Positions 1 through 7,920 of a stretch of 64,000 bases of DNA are shown piece after piece. Both the position numbers and the translations under genes were made by a program. A model generated the notes under the pieces. That model searched no databases and was not told the origin of the DNA. It saw nothing but the letters and a program-made list of their open reading frames with translations. Positions within the stretch are counted from its first letter, which is position 1; the number at the start of each line of letters is the position of its first letter. This DNA is from Streptomyces sp. cf386 (GTDB lineage Bacteria; Actinomycetota; Actinomycetes; Streptomycetales; Streptomycetaceae), in contig NZ_FNHV01000006.1 of assembly GCF_900103585.1 (NCBI RefSeq), forward strand, positions 248,001 to 312,000, written 5' to 3'.

Positions 1-1
1 C

Positions 2-886
2 CTCCACTCGGACGTCGCCGACCTGGCGAAGCTGTCCGAGGGCGAGCAGCACATGATCGGCCGGCTGGTCGCGTTCTTCGCGACGGGCGACTCGATCGTG
101 GCGAACAACCTGGTGCTGACGCTGTACAAGCACATCAACTCCCCGGAGGCGCGCCTGTACCTGTCGCGCCAGCTCTTCGAGGAGGCCGTGCACGTCCAGT
201 TCTACTTGACGCTGCTCGACACCTATCTGCCCGACCCGGAGGACAGGGCGGCGGCCTTCGACGCCGTCGAGAACATCCCCTCCATCCGCGAGAAGGCCGA
301 GTTCTGCTTCAAGTGGATCAACGAGGTCGAGAAGCTGGAGCGCCTGGAGACCAAGGCCGACCGGCGTCGCTTCCTGCTCAACCTGATCTGCTTCGCGGCG
401 TGCATCGAGGGCCTGTTCTTCTACGGCGCCTTCGCGTACGTCTACTGGTTCCGCAGCCGGGGCCTGCTGCACGGCCTGGCCACCGGCACCAACTGGGTGT
501 TCCGCGACGAGACGATGCACATGAGCTTCGCCTTCGACGTCGTCGACACCGTCCGCAAGGAGGAGCCGGAGCTCTTCGACGACGAACTCCAGCAGCAGGT
601 CACCGACATGCTGAGGGAGGCCGTCGAGGCCGAGCTCCAGTTCGGGCGCGACCTGTGCGGTGACGGCCTCCCGGGGATGAACACCGAGTCGATGCGGCAG
701 TACCTGGAGTGTGTCGCCGATCAGCGTCTGACGCGGCTCGGCTTCGCTCCGGTGTACGGCTCCGAGAACCCCTTCTCCTTCATGGAGCTCCAGGGCGTTC
801 AGGAGCTGACCAACTTCTTCGAGCGGCGTCCGTCGGCGTACCAGGTGGCGGTGGAGGGCACCGTCGACCTGGACGAGGACTTCTGA
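2..886 (+). CDS. nrdB: Ribonucleotide reductase class Ia small subunit (5' end outside window)
   Basis: Small (R2, radical-generating) subunit of the class Ia aerobic ribonucleotide reductase, which supplies dNTPs together with the large subunit NrdA. The reading frame is open to the left edge, so the N-terminus is missing; 294 codons remain. Di-iron and radical residues are visible: EEAVHVQFY gives the ExxH iron ligands and the tyrosyl-radical Tyr four residues after His, a Glu lies in CIEGLFF, and DETMH gives the second ExxH pair. In Streptomyces the operon order is nrdA-nrdB-nrdS, and nrdS follows here. The cobalamin riboswitch known for this operon would lie upstream, outside the window. 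Confidence 0.96.
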   Translation, partial: LHSDVADLAKLSEGEQHMIGRLVAFFATGDSIVANNLVLTLYKHINSPEARLYLSRQLFEEAVHVQFYLTLLDTYLPDPEDRAAAFDAVENIPSIREKAEFCFKWINEVEKLERLETKADRRRFLLNLICFAACIEGLFFYGAFAYVYWFRSRGLLHGLATGTNWVFRDETMHMSFAFDVVDTVRKEEPELFDDELQQQVTDMLREAVEAELQFGRDLCGDGLPGMNTESMRQYLECVADQRLTRLGFAPVYGSENPFSFMELQGVQELTNFFERRPSAYQVAVEGTVDLDEDF

Positions 887-1038
887 GCCTCGGTCCTGTC
901 ACGTTCCTGGGCCTCCCTGATCTGACGGTCGATGCGCCGGTCGCGCGCCGCGCCGATCAGCGACGGGAGGGCCAGGACGACGAACATTCCGACGACGACG
1001 ATCATGGCGAGCAGTGTCTGTGTCTGGTCTGTAGTCAT
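799..1038 (-). CDS. Small single-span membrane protein, antisense to nrdB 3' end
   Basis: Predicted 79-residue protein beginning MTTDQTQTLLAM. A single hydrophobic segment (about residues 8-30) is followed by a strongly charged stretch (RDRRIDRQIREAQERDR). Its last 88 bp are antisense to the 3' end of nrdB, and it lies in the gap between nrdB and nrdS. The ATG at 1038 is preferred over upstream in-frame codons because the hydrophobic start then fits a membrane anchor. GC3 is high over the first two thirds, which supports coding, but the ribosome-binding site is weak. Function unknown. Confidence 0.55.
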   Translation of the reverse strand: MTTDQTQTLLAMIVVVGMFVVLALPSLIGAARDRRIDRQIREAQERDRTEAQKSSSRSTVPSTATWYADGRRSKKLVSS

Positions 1039-1130
1039 GACACCACTGTCGCGCCGGACACTCCTTACGAACAGTGGCAGGACTGCCGCACACCCTCGAT
1101 TTACTGCCACATCCGAGGCACACTGGCAGC

Positions 1131-2096
1131 ATGCTCAAAAACGTCGCCGCCGTCCTCCTCGACGGTGTGCACCCCTTTGAACTGGGCGTCGTCTGCGAGG
1201 TCTTCGGCATCGACCGCAGCGACGAGGACCTGCCCACGTACGACTTCGCCGTCGTCTCGGCGGAAGGGCCGACGCTGGGCACACATGTCGGCGGGCTCTC
1301 CGTCTCCACGCCCCACGGCCTGGAGCGGCTGGAGGAGGCCGACCTGATCGCCGTGCCGGCGGGCAGCGACTACGTCACCCGGGACTACCCGCCCGAGCTG
1401 CTGAACGCCCTGGTCAGGGCCGTCGAGCGGGGTGCGCGGGTGCTCAGCGTGTGCTCGGGCGTCTTCGTGCTGGGCGCGGCGGGACTGCTCGACGGGCGGC
1501 GGTGCAGTGTGCACTGGCGGCAGGCGGAGGAACTGGCGCGACGCAATCCGGGGGCGATCATCGAGCCCGACGTGCTCTACGTCGACGAGGGCCCGGTCAT
1601 CACGTCCGCCGGCACCGCGGCCGGAATCGACGCCTGTCTGCACATCGTGCGGCAGGAGCAGGGGCCCGAAGTCGCCAACAAGATCGCCCGGCGCATGGTG
1701 GTGCCGCCGCACCGGGACGGCGGGCAGGCCCAGTACATCGAGCGCCCGCTGCCCCGCTCCCAGTGCGACACGGTCGGCGAGGTGCTGGCCTGGATGGAAC
1801 GGCACCTGGACGAGGACGTCACCGTGGAGCAGCTCGCCGAGCGCGCGCTCATGTCCCCGCGCACCTTCGCCCGCCGCTTCCAGCAGGAGACCGGCACGAC
1901 TCCCTACCGCTGGATCCTGCGCCAACGGGTGCTGCTGGCGCAGGAGTTGCTGGAGGCGACGGACGAGACGGTGGACTCGATCGCCGGTCGAACGGGGTTC
2001 GGCACGGCAGCCGCACTGCGCCACCAGTTCGTACGGGCACTGGGCACGACCCCGAACGCCTACCGAAGGACGTTCCAGGGCCCGAACGCGGCGTAG
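1131..2096 (+). CDS. nrdS: AraC-family regulator with DJ-1/PfpI domain (NrdS)
   Basis: 321-residue GlxA-type regulator. Residues about 5-185 form a DJ-1/PfpI-like domain (VCSGVFVLGAAGLLDG holds the nucleophile-elbow Cys region) and residues about 210-315 form the two helix-turn-helix motifs of the AraC family (MSPRTFARRFQQETG and IAGRTGFGTAAALRHQF). The ATG at 1131 is chosen because homology starts at MLKNVAAVLL; an upstream in-frame ATG at 1074 lacks conserved sequence. In S. coelicolor the gene directly downstream of nrdB is nrdS, an AraC-like gene of the class Ia RNR operon; position and family both match. Its ligand and targets cannot be read from sequence. Confidence 0.85.
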   Translation: MLKNVAAVLLDGVHPFELGVVCEVFGIDRSDEDLPTYDFAVVSAEGPTLGTHVGGLSVSTPHGLERLEEADLIAVPAGSDYVTRDYPPELLNALVRAVERGARVLSVCSGVFVLGAAGLLDGRRCSVHWRQAEELARRNPGAIIEPDVLYVDEGPVITSAGTAAGIDACLHIVRQEQGPEVANKIARRMVVPPHRDGGQAQYIERPLPRSQCDTVGEVLAWMERHLDEDVTVEQLAERALMSPRTFARRFQQETGTTPYRWILRQRVLLAQELLEATDETVDSIAGRTGFGTAAALRHQFVRALGTTPNAYRRTFQGPNAA

Positions 2097-2110
2097 GCCC
2101 TTCTCCCGCA

Positions 2111-3490
2111 CTAGTCCCTCGGCACCGGCCTCAGCAGCAGCTTGTTCGGGCGGAGCGTGATGCCGACGCGGGTCGCGTCCTGGGAACCCGACACCTGCTC
2201 GAAGCGGTACTTGGTGGCCAGCGCCGCCGTGATCAGGGTCAGCTGCGCCATGGAGAAGTGGTCGCTCGGGCACTTGCGGTTGCCGACACTGAAGGGACTC
2301 ATGGCGTATTTCGGTACGTCCTTGACGCGTTCCGGGAGCCAGCGGTCGGGGTCGAAGTCGAGGTTGTCGGCATACGACTTCCGGTCACGCTGGATCGCGT
2401 AGGGGCTGTAGACGATGTCCGCCCCGGCCGGAATGCGATAGCCACCGAGTGACGTATCGACCACTGCCCGTCGCGTGAGAATCCATACCGCGGGGCGCAA
2501 ACGCATCGCCTCCACGACGACATTGTTCGTGTGCCGGAGGCTACGGACGTCCGCAAATGCCACGGGCCGACCGCCGGTGACGGATTCGACCTCCGCGCAC
2601 ACCTTGTCGGCGTGTTCCGGATGTTCCGCGAGCACATGCAGCAGCCACATGATCGTGGAGGCCACGGTTTCACTGCCCGGGGTGACTATCGCGACGACCT
2701 GGTCGTGGATCTCCTGTTCCCCGATGGGGTCGCCATTCTCGTCCTTCGCCTCCAGCAATGCCGTCAGCAAATCGTCCGGCCTTTGACCAGATGCCCGGCG
2801 TTCGGCGACGATCTCGTCGACCAGGAGATGCAAATCGGCCAGCGCCCGGTTGAATTCGCGGTTGGGCGGAAGAGGCAGCTTGTACAGCGGCCCGAGGGGG
2901 ACCACCATCCGCCGGTACATCCCGCGGAAGACGGTCGCGAGCGCGTTGCACAGCCGCTCGGCCCGCTCGTCCATGTACTCGCCGCGCAGCAGACAGCGGG
3001 CGGCGATGCGCACGGCTATCCGGAACGACTCGGAGGTGCAGTCGACGGTCTCGCCGGGCTTCCAGCGCTCGGTCAGCGCATGCGCCTCCTCCTCCATGAT
3101 CGGCCCGTACGCGGGGATCGCGTCGAGCCGGAAGGCGGGCTGGATGGTGCGCCGCTGACGCCGGTGCCGGGTGCCGTTCGCGGTGGCCACGCCCTCCTTG
3201 CCGAGTAGGCCTTCCAGGGACTCCCACAGCGGCCCGTCGATCTTGAAGTCGGTGCTCAGCGCCATGGCGCCGGTGAGCTCCGGCGTGGTGACGGCGTACA
3301 CCGTCTTCGGGCCGAGCTTCAGCCGTACGACGTCTCCGTGCTCCCGGAGCGCGGCCATGAACGCCAGCGGATCTCGGACCAGCTTCCAGCCGTGGCCGAG
3401 AAGCGGAACTCCTCCGCCCGCGAGGGGCGGCTCACGCAACTCCGAAGCCTCACGGGGCTGGGCTTCGGGGCGGACGGACTCGACGGTCAT
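2111..3490 (-). CDS. cyp170A1: Cytochrome P450 CYP170A1-type (albaflavenone synthase)
   Basis: 459-residue P450. The haem loop FSVGNRKCPSDHF (Cys about 407), the K-helix EAMRLR (ExxR) and the I-helix segment TPGSETVAS are visible. Its start overlaps the stop of the upstream terpene cyclase gene (ATGA, 3487-3490), so the two are translationally coupled. In S. coelicolor the orthologous pair SCO5222/SCO5223 makes albaflavenone: the P450 oxidises epi-isozizaene at C5 via albaflavenols to the ketone. That enzyme is also reported to have a second farnesene synthase activity in the same polypeptide; DDLLTAL in the G/H region could belong to that site, but this is inference. Confidence 0.93.
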   Translation of the reverse strand: MTVESVRPEAQPREASELREPPLAGGGVPLLGHGWKLVRDPLAFMAALREHGDVVRLKLGPKTVYAVTTPELTGAMALSTDFKIDGPLWESLEGLLGKEGVATANGTRHRRQRRTIQPAFRLDAIPAYGPIMEEEAHALTERWKPGETVDCTSESFRIAVRIAARCLLRGEYMDERAERLCNALATVFRGMYRRMVVPLGPLYKLPLPPNREFNRALADLHLLVDEIVAERRASGQRPDDLLTALLEAKDENGDPIGEQEIHDQVVAIVTPGSETVASTIMWLLHVLAEHPEHADKVCAEVESVTGGRPVAFADVRSLRHTNNVVVEAMRLRPAVWILTRRAVVDTSLGGYRIPAGADIVYSPYAIQRDRKSYADNLDFDPDRWLPERVKDVPKYAMSPFSVGNRKCPSDHFSMAQLTLITAALATKYRFEQVSGSQDATRVGITLRPNKLLLRPVPRD

Positions 3491-4572
3491 TTCTCACCTG
3501 CCGCTTCGTTGTTGACGTACGGGGGCGTGGACCGGTCGTCCCAGCTGTCGACCATGTAACGGCCGGACTCGTGGTGGAACCAGTAGACCGAGCTGAACCA
3601 GTTGCGCATATTGCTGACACAGGCCCGCACCGCGGCGCTGAGTTCCTTTCCGCGCAGCGTGCCGTCGGACAGGGAGTCGGCGAATTCCAGAGCGTCCTGC
3701 TCGGCGTCGAGGAAATCGGATATGCAGGTCTCGACGCGTCGCCTCAGCTCCGTCACCGCCTCTTCCAGAGTCAGCCCCTCATGTTTTATGAGACTGATTC
3801 CGAGATTGTGCACCTCATCGCCCGCTATTTCCTTCGGAAGCGAGCAGAGGTCGTTGTACCAGGCGGCGAATTCCTGGCTCAGTAACGCCACCCGCCGATA
3901 TGCCGGATGTTTTCGCACGCCGTCCGGGAGTTCCAGCTCGGCGCTCGGCTCCAGCAGATCGGTCCAGATCCAGTGCGCGAAGGTGAGCCGCCGCAGTGCG
4001 AGGTATTCCTCGACGGTCGGGATGATTCCTTCGGTGCGGTTACGGAATTCCCGGTCGTACGCCTCGATCACCGCGTGGAAGTGACGGGCGAAGCGGGTGT
4101 TCCAGGTGCGGGGCAGGAACGAGTACAGCCGCACCATGCTGTCCGCGAACCCCGCGACCAGCGCGTCCCCGTGGTGCAGATGCTCCTCGGGGGAGTCGAG
4201 GGCCGCGTGCAACCGGAACCTCAGCCGCCGCCAGGCGGACGGGCGGTAGTGGACGATGTCACGGTCGTGCCGGTCGTCCCAGACGAAGAACCAGGCGCTG
4301 TAGTCCGCAATCGCCTGGAGCACCTCGTCGGGGGCGCCAATGTAGTACCCCGCCATGAGGTCGGTGTAGCAAAGGCCGTCGGCATATTCTTCGACCTTGT
4401 CGGCCGGCATCAGCCGCTTTTCCAGCAGCCAGGTACGGGTCTTCTCCTGGAGCCGGGGCCAATATGGATGGAGTTGCCTGGGAAACGCTGCTTCGATCAC
4501 CGGAAGAGAGAGCGATGGTGGTACCTGGACCGCCGTCGGTGTCGATGTGGTGCTGTGTGAGAAAGCATGCAC
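3487..4572 (-). CDS. cyc1: Epi-isozizaene synthase (sesquiterpene cyclase)
   Basis: Class I terpene cyclase of 361 residues, the same length as the S. coelicolor enzyme. It cyclises farnesyl diphosphate to epi-isozizaene, the precursor of albaflavenone. The Mg-binding motif DDRHD sits at residues 99-103 and the NSE/DTE-type motif NDLCSLPKE begins at residue 240, with the effector and C-terminal RY region (ESGRYMVD) also present. The start is GTG at 4572, giving (V)HAFSHS, with an AGAGGGG ribosome-binding site; the longer upstream frame from 4701 is not homologous. Leu230 is encoded by TTA (3883-3885), the rare codon read only by bldA tRNA, which suggests developmentally limited translation. 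First gene of a two-gene operon with the P450. Confidence 0.95.
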   Translation of the reverse strand: MHAFSHSTTSTPTAVQVPPSLSLPVIEAAFPRQLHPYWPRLQEKTRTWLLEKRLMPADKVEEYADGLCYTDLMAGYYIGAPDEVLQAIADYSAWFFVWDDRHDRDIVHYRPSAWRRLRFRLHAALDSPEEHLHHGDALVAGFADSMVRLYSFLPRTWNTRFARHFHAVIEAYDREFRNRTEGIIPTVEEYLALRRLTFAHWIWTDLLEPSAELELPDGVRKHPAYRRVALLSQEFAAWYNDLCSLPKEIAGDEVHNLGISLIKHEGLTLEEAVTELRRRVETCISDFLDAEQDALEFADSLSDGTLRGKELSAAVRACVSNMRNWFSSVYWFHHESGRYMVDSWDDRSTPPYVNNEAAGEK

Positions 4573-4735
4573 GAACAAACCCCTCTCAGCCGCCAGTTGT
4601 ACACGCCCCTCCCGCTGTGCCGGGCGTGCGCCGTTGCGTATCCCCGCACTTCCATTCAGCACCACAACTGACCGTTCTGGGAACGGATTTGCTTCATTCA
4701 CTACCCCACAGTGCCGAGAATCTCCCCCTATGTGA

Positions 4736-4756
4736 CTGGTTCTGGATCACAACCAG
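4736..4756. promoter_or_regulatory. Inverted repeat upstream of cyc1 operon
   Basis: CTGGTT-N9-AACCAG, a perfect 6-bp inverted repeat about 165 bp upstream of the cyc1 GTG, in the 291-bp gap between cyc1 and def. It could be an operator or lie in a leader; no regulator is known to me. Nothing else in this gap looks coding. Confidence 0.25.
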
Positions 4757-4863
4757 CGTGTATGGGATCGAACGTGCGACGGACATGCGAACGGCGCCTG
4801 GTCAGGATGGGGAAGCTGAACAGACGCCGTGCGCAAGGGTCCTGTGGGGCGTGCCGGACGACC

Positions 4864-5514
4864 TCAGCCGTTCGCGACGACGGCGTAGCGGGGCTCGTTC
4901 TCGGCCATCTGCCGGAGCGCGTCCTTGCGCTCCCGCTTGGAGAGACGGTCGATGTAGAGGTAGCCGTAGAGGTGGTCCGTCTCGTGCTGCAAACACCGAG
5001 CGAAGTACCCGGTGCCGCGCACCTTGATCGGGTTGCCCTTCTCGTCCTGCCCGGTCACCTCGGCGTAGTCGGGGCGGGCCAGCGGCGCGTACGCCGTCGG
5101 CACGGACAGGCAGCCCTCGTTGCTGTCGTCGAGCCGGCGCTGCTCGGCGGGCAGCTCGACGAGCTTCGGGTTGCAGACGACACCGACGTGCCGCTCGCCC
5201 TGGTCGTCCTGGCAGTCGTAGACGAAGACCTTCAGATCGACGCCGATCTGGTTGGCGGCCAGGCCCACGCCCTCGGCGGTGCGCTGCGAGGCGAACATGT
5301 CCGCCACCAGCTGGTCCAGCTCCGCGCCGAACTCGGTGACGTCCTTGCACTCCTTGTGGAGGACCGGGTTCCCGACGACGGTGATCGGCCGCGAGGTGCC
5401 GCGCTCACGCCAGGCGTTCTCGCGCTCCTCCGTGTCCTCGGTGTCGACGACGAACCCCTCGTCGTCCACGGGGAGCACGCCCGCGTGCTGCTGCTCGGTG
5501 TCCTGCTGGGCCAT
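4864..5514 (-). CDS. def: Peptide deformylase
   Basis: 216-residue metallo-deformylase that removes the N-formyl group from nascent proteins. All three family motifs are present in order: GVGLAANQIG (motif I), EGCLSVP with the metal-binding Cys (motif II), and QHETDHLYG with the HExxH-like catalytic Glu and two His ligands (motif III; Thr replaces the usual Ile/Leu of HEIDH). The ATG at 5514 (MAQQDTEQQH) is chosen. An acidic 40-residue N-terminal extension precedes the core, as in other Streptomyces deformylases. It follows the TPR gene by 74 bp on the same strand. Confidence 0.95.
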   Translation of the reverse strand: MAQQDTEQQHAGVLPVDDEGFVVDTEDTEERENAWRERGTSRPITVVGNPVLHKECKDVTEFGAELDQLVADMFASQRTAEGVGLAANQIGVDLKVFVYDCQDDQGERHVGVVCNPKLVELPAEQRRLDDSNEGCLSVPTAYAPLARPDYAEVTGQDEKGNPIKVRGTGYFARCLQHETDHLYGYLYIDRLSKRERKDALRQMAENEPRYAVVANG

Positions 5515-5588
5515 GACCGACGTATGCCTTCCTGCACAAACCAAAGAACAAAAGGGAGGGTGATGCTGATACAGGGTACGGCGAACGG

Positions 5589-6569
5589 TCAGCAGACCTC
5601 TTCGAGATCCCGCCAGTCCCTGGAATCCGGGCTGTCCGCGACCCAGCCGTCCAGCAGGCCCCGGACGAGCGAGGCAGGCGCGGCCACGCCACACTCCCGC
5701 TCCGGCACCCACAGCTGCCCGTCCGTCCGGTGCCCCAGCGGCCCGGGGTGGCCCGGTTCACTGTGATCGTGCGGATCCAGGTGCTCACCGTCGCCCTCGT
5801 CGGACGGCATCCGCGACTCGGAGCACATCCGGCACAGCAGCCGCACGGACGACGACCAGTCCTCCGCGGCGAACCCGGCGTCCGCGGCGAGCTGCTCCAG
5901 GGCGTCCCGGTCGGCCTCGGTGGCGGCCTCCAGCAGCACCACCCAGGTCGGCACCGGCGAGGGCGCCCACAGCTCGATCTCGTCGAAGACGGGGTAGGCG
6001 TGCCCGGCGGACGTGGTCCGCTCCCCGTGAGGCACCCCGTCGTGCAGCACGACCTCGCCCCAGCGCCGCCCGGACGACGGCAGCGGGATCGACAGCACCT
6101 CGATACGCGCGGGGTCCAGCCGCCGCCCCCACACGACCTCGGCCTCCCCCTCGGGGGACAGCCGTACGGCCGCGCTGCCCAGGTCCATCCCGACCGGCTC
6201 GCCGGACGCGGTCGCACCGCCGGGCACCCGCAGGCCGTACGCCTGCCAGGCCCGCCGGGCCAGCGGCCAGTCCTGCAGGGCGGTGGCCGCGATGCCGACG
6301 TTCCACCAGTCGGGCGCGCCGGTCTCCCGGTCGAGCAGCGCCACGGCACGCAGCCCGGCCGCGCGGGCCTGCTCCCAGTCGTGACGGAACTTGTGCAGCA
6401 ACGCGAGGTTGAACCAGGACTCCGACAGCCAGGGCTCCAGATCGGCGGCACGTGTCAACAGCGCGCCCGCGTCCTCGTACCGGCCGTCGCCGATGAGCGT
6501 GAACGCCCGGTCGGTGGCCTGCCGCCAGGAGGCGGAGGGCCGGTGCCGTCCCTTGCCGAAGATCCTCAC
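5589..6569 (-). CDS. Tetratricopeptide-repeat protein, function unknown
   Basis: 326-residue protein. Residues about 10-110 contain two to three TPR-like helical pairs (DRAFTLIGDGRYEDAGALL; LSESWFNLALLHKFRHDWEQA; WWNVGIAATALQDW). The remainder is an uncharacterised conserved domain containing a Cys-His region (LLCRMCSESRM) that might bind metal. The start is GTG at 6569, with the ribosome-binding site GGCGGGA upstream; the longer frame to 6668 is not supported. The cytoplasmic protein is conserved beside def in streptomycetes as far as I recall. No catalytic motif recognised. Confidence 0.8.
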   Translation of the reverse strand: MRIFGKGRHRPSASWRQATDRAFTLIGDGRYEDAGALLTRAADLEPWLSESWFNLALLHKFRHDWEQARAAGLRAVALLDRETGAPDWWNVGIAATALQDWPLARRAWQAYGLRVPGGATASGEPVGMDLGSAAVRLSPEGEAEVVWGRRLDPARIEVLSIPLPSSGRRWGEVVLHDGVPHGERTTSAGHAYPVFDEIELWAPSPVPTWVVLLEAATEADRDALEQLAADAGFAAEDWSSSVRLLCRMCSESRMPSDEGDGEHLDPHDHSEPGHPGPLGHRTDGQLWVPERECGVAAPASLVRGLLDGWVADSPDSRDWRDLEEVC

Positions 6570-6678
6570 GATTCCCGCCTGCCAGTTCCGTGGAGTGGGC
6601 TGGCTAGTGCTCGCCCCCGGACACACTCTCATTCGCATCCAACCACGTACGGCTGGAAGGGCGCTCATTACCCATGGG

Positions 6679-7920
6679 TTACCCAGCCACAGGGGATGTC
6701 AGACAGTCTCTGGCCAGCACCCGTGCGAGGGATCCGACCACCTCCGGCGCATAGTCCCCGGCGGTCCCCAGCCGCAGTTCCTCCAGCGCCTTCAGCGGCC
6801 CGCCCGGCCCGGCGCCCCGGGCCTTCTCCTCGTACGCGTTCACGGCCCGCACGATCCGCGCGGCGACCGGCTGCTCGGGGCAGGGATCGGCCAGCCGCTC
6901 CACGACCGTCGCGACCTGCGGGTTCACCCCGGTCTGCCGTACGACGGCCCCGCCCAGCAGCGCGATCCGCCGCTGCTCCTCGACGGGCAGCACGGCGGTG
7001 GCGCCCGCCGGCACCGGGTCGACCAGGCTGAGCTGCCCGATGTCATGCATCAGTGCCGCGTACTCCAGCACGGTGAGCTCGGCCTCGGAAAGGCCCAGGT
7101 CCCGCCCGACCTCCCGGCTGAGCGCGGCCACCCGGCGGGCGTGTCCGGCCGGCGTGTACCCGGCGATCTCGGTGGCCCGGGCGAGGGAGGCGATGGTCTG
7201 CCGATAGGTGGCCCGCACCGCGGCGTACCGGCGGAGGGACATCTGGGTGAGCAGGAGGGGGAGCGAGAAGACGGGCAGCGCCCACAGCCCGACCACGGCG
7301 ACCGCGAGCGCCATCACCGCGCCCGTCGCGCAGACGGCCGACCCGATCCCGAGCGTCGCCCGCAGCTCGTCCCGCAGCAGCGGCCCGAAGGGCCACCGGG
7401 TGCGGGAGTGCGCCAGCACGGCGGTGAGCAGGGCGCCGCACAGGCTGGTGAGGGCGAGGATCGCGAGCAGGAGCAGGGCGTAGGCGGTGCCCCAGCCGCG
7501 GAACGTGCCCTGGTTGTACAGGGGTTGGAAGCAGACGGCGGCGAAGCCGACGGTGAGCACGCGCCGGGCGAGATGGTCGAGCAGGGGACCTCCGCGCGCG
7601 ATGTGCCGCACGCTGCCGAGGAGCGAGGCGGCGAGGACGACGGCGACGACCTGCACGACACCGTGCCGGGTGGGCTCCCCGCCCATCTCCCCCAGCAGGG
7701 CGTACGACAGCGCGGCGGCGGCCCCGAGCGGTGCGGCCTCCCTGCCCTCCGCCCCGGTCCACCGGGTGAGCTCGCCCAGGGCGATGAGCACCCCGAAGGC
7801 GATCGCGGTGCCGCGTTCTTCGAGGCCGCTGCTCAGGGTGCTGACCAGACAGACCGCGGCGAGGAGGGCCGCGCAGACGTGGACGAGCGCGAGCAGGAGG
7901 CGTGGCCGCGGGGCGCTCAT
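6679..7920 (-). CDS. Membrane protein with degenerate HD domain
   Basis: 413 residues. The N-terminal half carries about six to seven hydrophobic spans (residues about 8-215). The C-terminal half resembles an HD-GYP domain: HARRVAALSREVG, then MHDIGQLS (the HD pair). The distal HHE/GYP signature of active cyclic-di-nucleotide phosphodiesterases is missing; the aligned stretch reads VVERLADPCPEQP. It is therefore probably catalytically dead or altered. The start at 7920 overlaps the stop of the upstream full HD-GYP gene by ATGA, so the two are coupled and may form a heteromeric membrane sensor. Confidence 0.85.
   Translation of the reverse strand: MSAPRPRLLLALVHVCAALLAAVCLVSTLSSGLEERGTAIAFGVLIALGELTRWTGAEGREAAPLGAAAALSYALLGEMGGEPTRHGVVQVVAVVLAASLLGSVRHIARGGPLLDHLARRVLTVGFAAVCFQPLYNQGTFRGWGTAYALLLLAILALTSLCGALLTAVLAHSRTRWPFGPLLRDELRATLGIGSAVCATGAVMALAVAVVGLWALPVFSLPLLLTQMSLRRYAAVRATYRQTIASLARATEIAGYTPAGHARRVAALSREVGRDLGLSEAELTVLEYAALMHDIGQLSLVDPVPAGATAVLPVEEQRRIALLGGAVVRQTGVNPQVATVVERLADPCPEQPVAARIVRAVNAYEEKARGAGPGGPLKALEELRLGTAGDYAPEVVGSLARVLARDCLTSPVAG

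Noticed and set aside
1101..2273. 390-codon minus-strand open frame across nrdS
   Set aside because: Antisense to nrdS, with no recognisable domain and biased composition; nrdS has clear AraC and DJ-1 motifs.
2111..4572. Larger terpene biosynthetic cluster
   Set aside because: Only the cyclase and P450 are present; flanking genes (nrdS, def) are core metabolism.
4864..5712. Longer peptide deformylase start at 5712
   Set aside because: The extra 66 residues overlap the TPR gene and are not conserved; ATG 5514 fits the family length.
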